NCBI RefSeq assembly: GCF_947490405.1
Contig: NZ_CANLGU010000001.1
Span: 682,001 to 746,000, forward strand
Origin: an uncultured Algibacter sp.
Lineage (GTDB): Bacteria > Bacteroidota > Bacteroidia > Flavobacteriales > Flavobacteriaceae
Direction of reading: 5' to 3'
Length of the DNA stretch: 64,000 bases
Below, piece after piece: positions 60,825 to 64,000 of this stretch. The notes beneath the pieces are model-generated. The model did no database searches, was not told the origin of the DNA, and was given only the letters and a program-made list of their open reading frames with translations. Both the position numbers and the translations under genes were made by a program. The stretch's first letter is position 1, and each line of letters opens with the position of its first letter.

Positions 60825-61244
60825 ATGAAAAAAATACTTTTTATCTCTTTATTCTTAACAGCTATCATAAGCTGTAAAAACGAGACTAAATCAGAACAAA
60901 AAGAAGTCGAAACCGAAGTTGAAAGTAACGAAAGAACTGCTAAGCAAAATGATGGCTTAACACTACTTAAGGGTCAATTTGTTTATTATGATGGTGCAGC
61001 TGTTTTACAAACTCATGCTGAAATCTATGGAGTTCTATTAACTGATAAACTAGAAGTACTAAACGAAAAGGCTCAAGTATTCAAAAAAGAACCAACGGAT
61101 ATGGTTGAAGTCGAAATTCGTGGAAAAATTACAAACGAAAAGCATGATGAAATCCTTTGGGAAAACAAAGTTGAAGTTGTTGAAATATTGAACGTACAAC
61201 CAACTCCAAAAGAAGATAACAAAACTATAAAATTAGGAAGCTAA
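60825..61244 (+). CDS. Hypothetical lipoprotein within the suf operon
   Basis: 139 residues. The lipoprotein signal ends in IISC (Cys17). The acidic mature part shows a small beta domain: LTLLKGQFVYYDGAAVLQTHAEIYGVLLTDKLEVLNEK, VEVEIRGKITNEKHDEILWENKVEVVEIL. I do not recognise the family; the strands look like an OB-like or META-like fold. It sits 12 nt after sufB and 5 nt before sufC, so it is co-transcribed with cytosolic Fe-S assembly genes despite its envelope location. Confidence 0.7.
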   Translation: MKKILFISLFLTAIISCKNETKSEQKEVETEVESNERTAKQNDGLTLLKGQFVYYDGAAVLQTHAEIYGVLLTDKLEVLNEKAQVFKKEPTDMVEVEIRGKITNEKHDEILWENKVEVVEILNVQPTPKEDNKTIKLGS

Positions 61245-61249
61245 AAGCT

Positions 61250-62002
61250 ATGTTAAAAATAAACAACTTACACGCAAACATTGAAGACAAGAGTATCTTG
61301 AAAGGTATAAACCTTGAAGTAAAACCAGGAGAAGTGCATGCTATTATGGGCCCTAATGGTTCTGGAAAAAGTACTTTAGCATCTGTTATTGCTGGAAAAG
61401 AAGAGTATGAAGTTACCGAAGGAAACATTGTTTTTGAAGGTGAAGACATTGAAGAATTAGCAGCAGAAGAACGTGCTCACAAAGGTGTGTTTTTATCATT
61501 TCAATATCCTGTTGAAATCCCGGGAGTTTCAGTAACTAACTTCATGAAAACGGCTATCAACGAATCTAGAAAAGCCAAAGGTTTAGAGGATATGCCCGCG
61601 AAAGATATGTTAAAATTAATTCGCGAGAAATCTGAATTACTAGAAATAGACCGAAAGTTTTTATCGCGTTCCCTAAATGAAGGGTTTTCTGGTGGTGAAA
61701 AGAAGCGTAATGAAATCTTTCAAATGGCTATGCTTGAGCCTAAATTAGCTATTCTGGATGAAACTGATTCTGGCTTAGATATCGACGCATTGCGCATTGT
61801 TGCAAATGGTGTTAATAAATTAAAAAGTAAAGACAATGCTGTTGTTGTAATTACGCATTACCAACGCTTGTTAGACCATATTGTTCCTGATTATGTTCAC
61901 GTGCTTTACAACGGAAAAATTGTAAAATCAGGATCAAAAGAGCTTGCTCATGAGCTTGAAGAAAAAGGTTACGACTGGATTAAAGAAGAAGTGAACGCAT
62001 AA
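61250..62002 (+). CDS. sufC: Fe-S cluster assembly ATPase SufC
   Basis: 250 residues. ABC ATPase with Walker A GPNGSGKSTL, Q-loop FQYPVEIPGVS, signature LNEGFSGGEKKRNEI, Walker B LAILDETDSGLD and H-loop ITHYQRLLDHI. The Glu insertion of SufC, ...DETDSGLDIDALRIVANGVN, is present. Stop followed by a 137-bp spacer with CAGT-rich repeats before sufD. Confidence 0.97.
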   Translation: MLKINNLHANIEDKSILKGINLEVKPGEVHAIMGPNGSGKSTLASVIAGKEEYEVTEGNIVFEGEDIEELAAEERAHKGVFLSFQYPVEIPGVSVTNFMKTAINESRKAKGLEDMPAKDMLKLIREKSELLEIDRKFLSRSLNEGFSGGEKKRNEIFQMAMLEPKLAILDETDSGLDIDALRIVANGVNKLKSKDNAVVVITHYQRLLDHIVPDYVHVLYNGKIVKSGSKELAHELEEKGYDWIKEEVNA

Positions 62003-62010
62003 AAATAGTC

Positions 62011-62134
62011 GCAGTACTCAGTCACAGTGGGCAGTTTACCTACCTTTATCTGATTACTCTAAAGTTTAAAAAAGTAAACAGTACCACTCTTAGTTTTCCA
62101 TTTACTGAAAACTGAGACTGCCACTGAAAACTGA
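62011..62134. repeat. CAGT/ACTG-rich inverted element between sufC and sufD
   Basis: The left arm (62011-62038) is rich in CAGT-type words and the right arm (62072-62134) carries repeated ACTGAAAACTG and ACTGCCACTGAAAACTG; they are imperfect inverted repeats of each other. The spacer is 137 bp in an operon otherwise spaced by 5-14 nt. Confidence 0.6.
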
Positions 62135-62139
62135 AAACA

Positions 62140-63453
62140 ATGGATTTAAAAGAAAAATTAGTCTCATCATTTTTAGCATTTGAAAATAGTATCGATATCG
62201 ATGCATATGCGCATGATGTTAGATCTGACGCTATCAAAATATTCGAAGAAAAAGGGTTTCCTTCAAAAAAAGAAGAAGCTTGGAAATATACATCTTTAAA
62301 CAGTATTTTAAAAGAAGATTATAGTGTGTTTCCAAAGCAAGAAAATGCCCTAGAATACCCACAAGTAAAAAAGTATTTCATTCACGATATAGATACATAC
62401 AAAATTATTTTTATCGATGGAAAATACTCCTCTCACCTGTCGCAAACCACACATGATGGTATTGATGTGTGCTTAATGTCAGCTGCATTAAGCAAACCAA
62501 AATATCAACTAATAATTGAAAATTATTTCAATAAAGCCGCTGAAAAAGATAGTTTATCATCTCTAAACACAGCGTTTTCTAGCGAAGGTGCTTACATACA
62601 CATTCCCAAAAATAAGATTGTAGAAAAGCCTATTCAAATCATACATTTCTCAACAGGCAATGAGTCTGCAACCATGTTACAGCCACGTAATTTGATTGTG
62701 GTAGACGAGAATTCGCATGTACAAATTATCGAGCGTCATCAAAGCTTAACAAGCAATCCAGTATTAACCAATAGCGTTACTGAGGTTTTTGCAAACAAAC
62801 GTGCCATCGTCGATTATTACAAAATCCAAAACGATAACGAAAACGCATCATTAATAGATCATACTTTTGTTAAACAAAGTAGAGAAAGTTTCGCTTCTGT
62901 GCACACCTTCTCTTTTGGTGGTAAGCTAATTCGTAATAACTTAAACTTTTACCAAAACGGTGAGCGTATCGATTCAACCTTAAAAGGTATAACCATTATT
63001 GGTGAAAAACAACACGTAGATCATAACACATTAGTGCATCACATAGAGCCTAATTGTGAAAGTCATCAAGATTACAAAGGTATTTTTGATGATAGATCAA
63101 CTGGGGTTTTCAACGGTAAAGTTGTGGTTGAAAAAGAAGCCCAAAAAACCAATGCATTTCAAGCTAATAACAATATATTAATAAGTGACAAAGCATCGAT
63201 AAACACCAAACCTCAATTAGAAATTTTTGCTGATGATGTAAAATGTTCACACGGTTGTACTATTGGTCAGTTAGATGAAAGTGCCATGTTTTATATGCGT
63301 TCTCGTGGTATTCCAGAAAAGGAAGCCAAAGCACTATTAATGTTTGCATTTAGCAATAATGTATTAGAATCTGTTAAAATTCCTGAATTAAAACAGCGCA
63401 TCACCAAGATTATCGCAAATAAATTAGGGGTAAATATCGGGTTCGACCTTTAA
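62140..63453 (+). CDS. sufD: Fe-S cluster assembly protein SufD
   Basis: 437 residues. N-terminal helical region with GFPSKKEEAWKYTSL, then the beta-helix core (AYIHIPKNKIVEKPIQIIHFSTG, VQIIERHQSL, RNNLNFYQNGERIDSTLKGI, SHQDYKGIFDDRSTGVFNGKVVV) and the C-terminal CSHGCTIGQLDESAMFYMRSRGIPEKEAKALL. It pairs with SufB and SufC. Start chosen at ATG 62140. Confidence 0.96.
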   Translation: MDLKEKLVSSFLAFENSIDIDAYAHDVRSDAIKIFEEKGFPSKKEEAWKYTSLNSILKEDYSVFPKQENALEYPQVKKYFIHDIDTYKIIFIDGKYSSHLSQTTHDGIDVCLMSAALSKPKYQLIIENYFNKAAEKDSLSSLNTAFSSEGAYIHIPKNKIVEKPIQIIHFSTGNESATMLQPRNLIVVDENSHVQIIERHQSLTSNPVLTNSVTEVFANKRAIVDYYKIQNDNENASLIDHTFVKQSRESFASVHTFSFGGKLIRNNLNFYQNGERIDSTLKGITIIGEKQHVDHNTLVHHIEPNCESHQDYKGIFDDRSTGVFNGKVVVEKEAQKTNAFQANNNILISDKASINTKPQLEIFADDVKCSHGCTIGQLDESAMFYMRSRGIPEKEAKALLMFAFSNNVLESVKIPELKQRITKIIANKLGVNIGFDL

Positions 63454-63468
63454 AATTTTTATTTGAAG

Positions 63469-63534
63469 CTAATCCCGCTATCCGCTGTATCTTTTTGCAA
63501 AAAAACAAAAAGGATGCCGCTACTATCGGGGCTA
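63469..63534. repeat. Long palindromic element between sufD and sufS
   Basis: CCCGCTATCCGCTGTATCTTTTTG (63475-63498 region) is an imperfect inverted repeat of the CAAAAAGGATGCCGCTACTATCGGGG region (63507-63532), with an 8-nt A-rich loop. Elements of this type recur in many flavobacterial intergenic regions. Confidence 0.7.
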
Positions 63535-63545
63535 AACTATCTGCC

Positions 63546-64000
63546 ATGTTCAATGTAGAAAACATACGAAAAGACTTCCCGATACTTTCCCGACAAGTAA
63601 ACGGAAAACCTTTAGTGTATTTTGATAATGCAGCAACATCGCAAACACCACAACAGGTTATTGATGTTATTGTAGATTATTATTCAAACTACAATGCCAA
63701 CATACATCGTGGTGTACATACCTTAAGTCAAGAAGCTACAGACTTATATGAAGCTTCTCGACAAAAAATAAAAACACATTTTAATGCAAAACATGCGCAC
63801 GAAATCATTTTTACCTCAGGTACTACGCATGGTATAAATCTTGTAGCAAATGGGTTCTCTTCGCTCTTAAAAAAAGGAAATGATATAATAGTTTCAGCTT
63901 TAGAACATCACAGTAATATAGTGCCTTGGCAAATGCTTTGTGAACGTACAGGTGCCACTTTAAAAGTTATCCCAATGAATGAAGATGGCGAACTTGTGAT
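63546..64000 (+). CDS. sufS: Cysteine desulfurase SufS, 3' truncated by the window
   Basis: At least 151 residues from ATG 63546, running off the edge. The start MFNVENIRKDFPILSRQVNG, the YFDNAATSQTPQQVIDVI block, NANIHRGVHTLSQEATDLYEASR, IIFTSGTTHGINLVAN and SALEHHSNIVPWQ are SufS signatures. The PLP lysine and catalytic cysteine lie beyond the window. Fifth member of the Fe-S assembly set, following sufD by about 90 bp. Confidence 0.93.
   Translation, partial: MFNVENIRKDFPILSRQVNGKPLVYFDNAATSQTPQQVIDVIVDYYSNYNANIHRGVHTLSQEATDLYEASRQKIKTHFNAKHAHEIIFTSGTTHGINLVANGFSSLLKKGNDIIVSALEHHSNIVPWQMLCERTGATLKVIPMNEDGELV

Overview
The window is AT-rich chromosomal DNA from a member of the Bacteroidota, almost certainly family Flavobacteriaceae. 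Support comes from the gliding-motility pair gldE-gldD beside ssb and mutY, a secreted protease with a type IX secretion (T9SS) C-terminal domain, a ribonuclease G neighbourhood with HU and a 30-residue basic protein, many lipoproteins, and promoters of the Bacteroidota type (TTTG, about 19-23 nt, TAnnTTTG) rather than the E. coli type. The genus cannot be fixed from the sequence alone. I saw no rRNA or tRNA gene, CRISPR array, intact insertion sequence or phage gene.

Layout. 0-9.4 kb: envelope proteins, two tandem thioredoxin-like genes, tag, aat, a DUF3127 gene with an SSB-like C-terminal tip, a flavin reductase, an orphan histidine kinase, HIT protein and greA. 9.5-17.4 kb, nearly all on the minus strand: a TonB-dependent receptor behind a TPP riboswitch, preceded by a tight operon (thiamine-binding protein, PnuC-type transporter, NadR-like kinase, DUF4301, arfB), then a GGGP synthase and a phosphopantetheinyl transferase. 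17.5-29.1 kb: ahcY, rplU-rpmA, a metallothionein-tailed HMA lipoprotein, gldE-gldD, ssb, mutY, HU and rng. 29-32.8 kb: an accessory segment with an astacin protease set between two 130-bp copies of the rng 3' end, followed by a GT2 plus GT-C glycosyltransferase pair. 32.8-53.7 kb: oxidoreductase, OmpA lipoprotein, xth, a giant predicted beta-barrel protein, M28 peptidase, sdhCAB, secreted metalloprotease, pepP, lysC with a divergent ACT-domain gene, brnQ, small zinc-ribbon proteins and thiL. 53.8-58.5 kb: a four-lipoprotein operon ending in an MbnP/MbnH-like pair (copper, di-haem). 59-64 kb: the suf Fe-S assembly operon sufA-B-lipoprotein-C-D-S, with sufS cut by the window edge.

How the parts fit. 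The TPP aptamer, receptor, PnuC-family permease, small kinase, thiamine-binding protein and thiL together suggest vitamin B1 salvage. The MbnP/MbnH operon and the Cys-rich HMA lipoprotein suggest copper handling at the envelope. Intergenic regions carry several families of short palindromic repeats (GTCAT-bounded hairpins, two GCGTTA...TAACGC elements, a CAGT-rich element and a long hairpin in the suf operon), some lying inside untranslated leaders of known regulatory interest.
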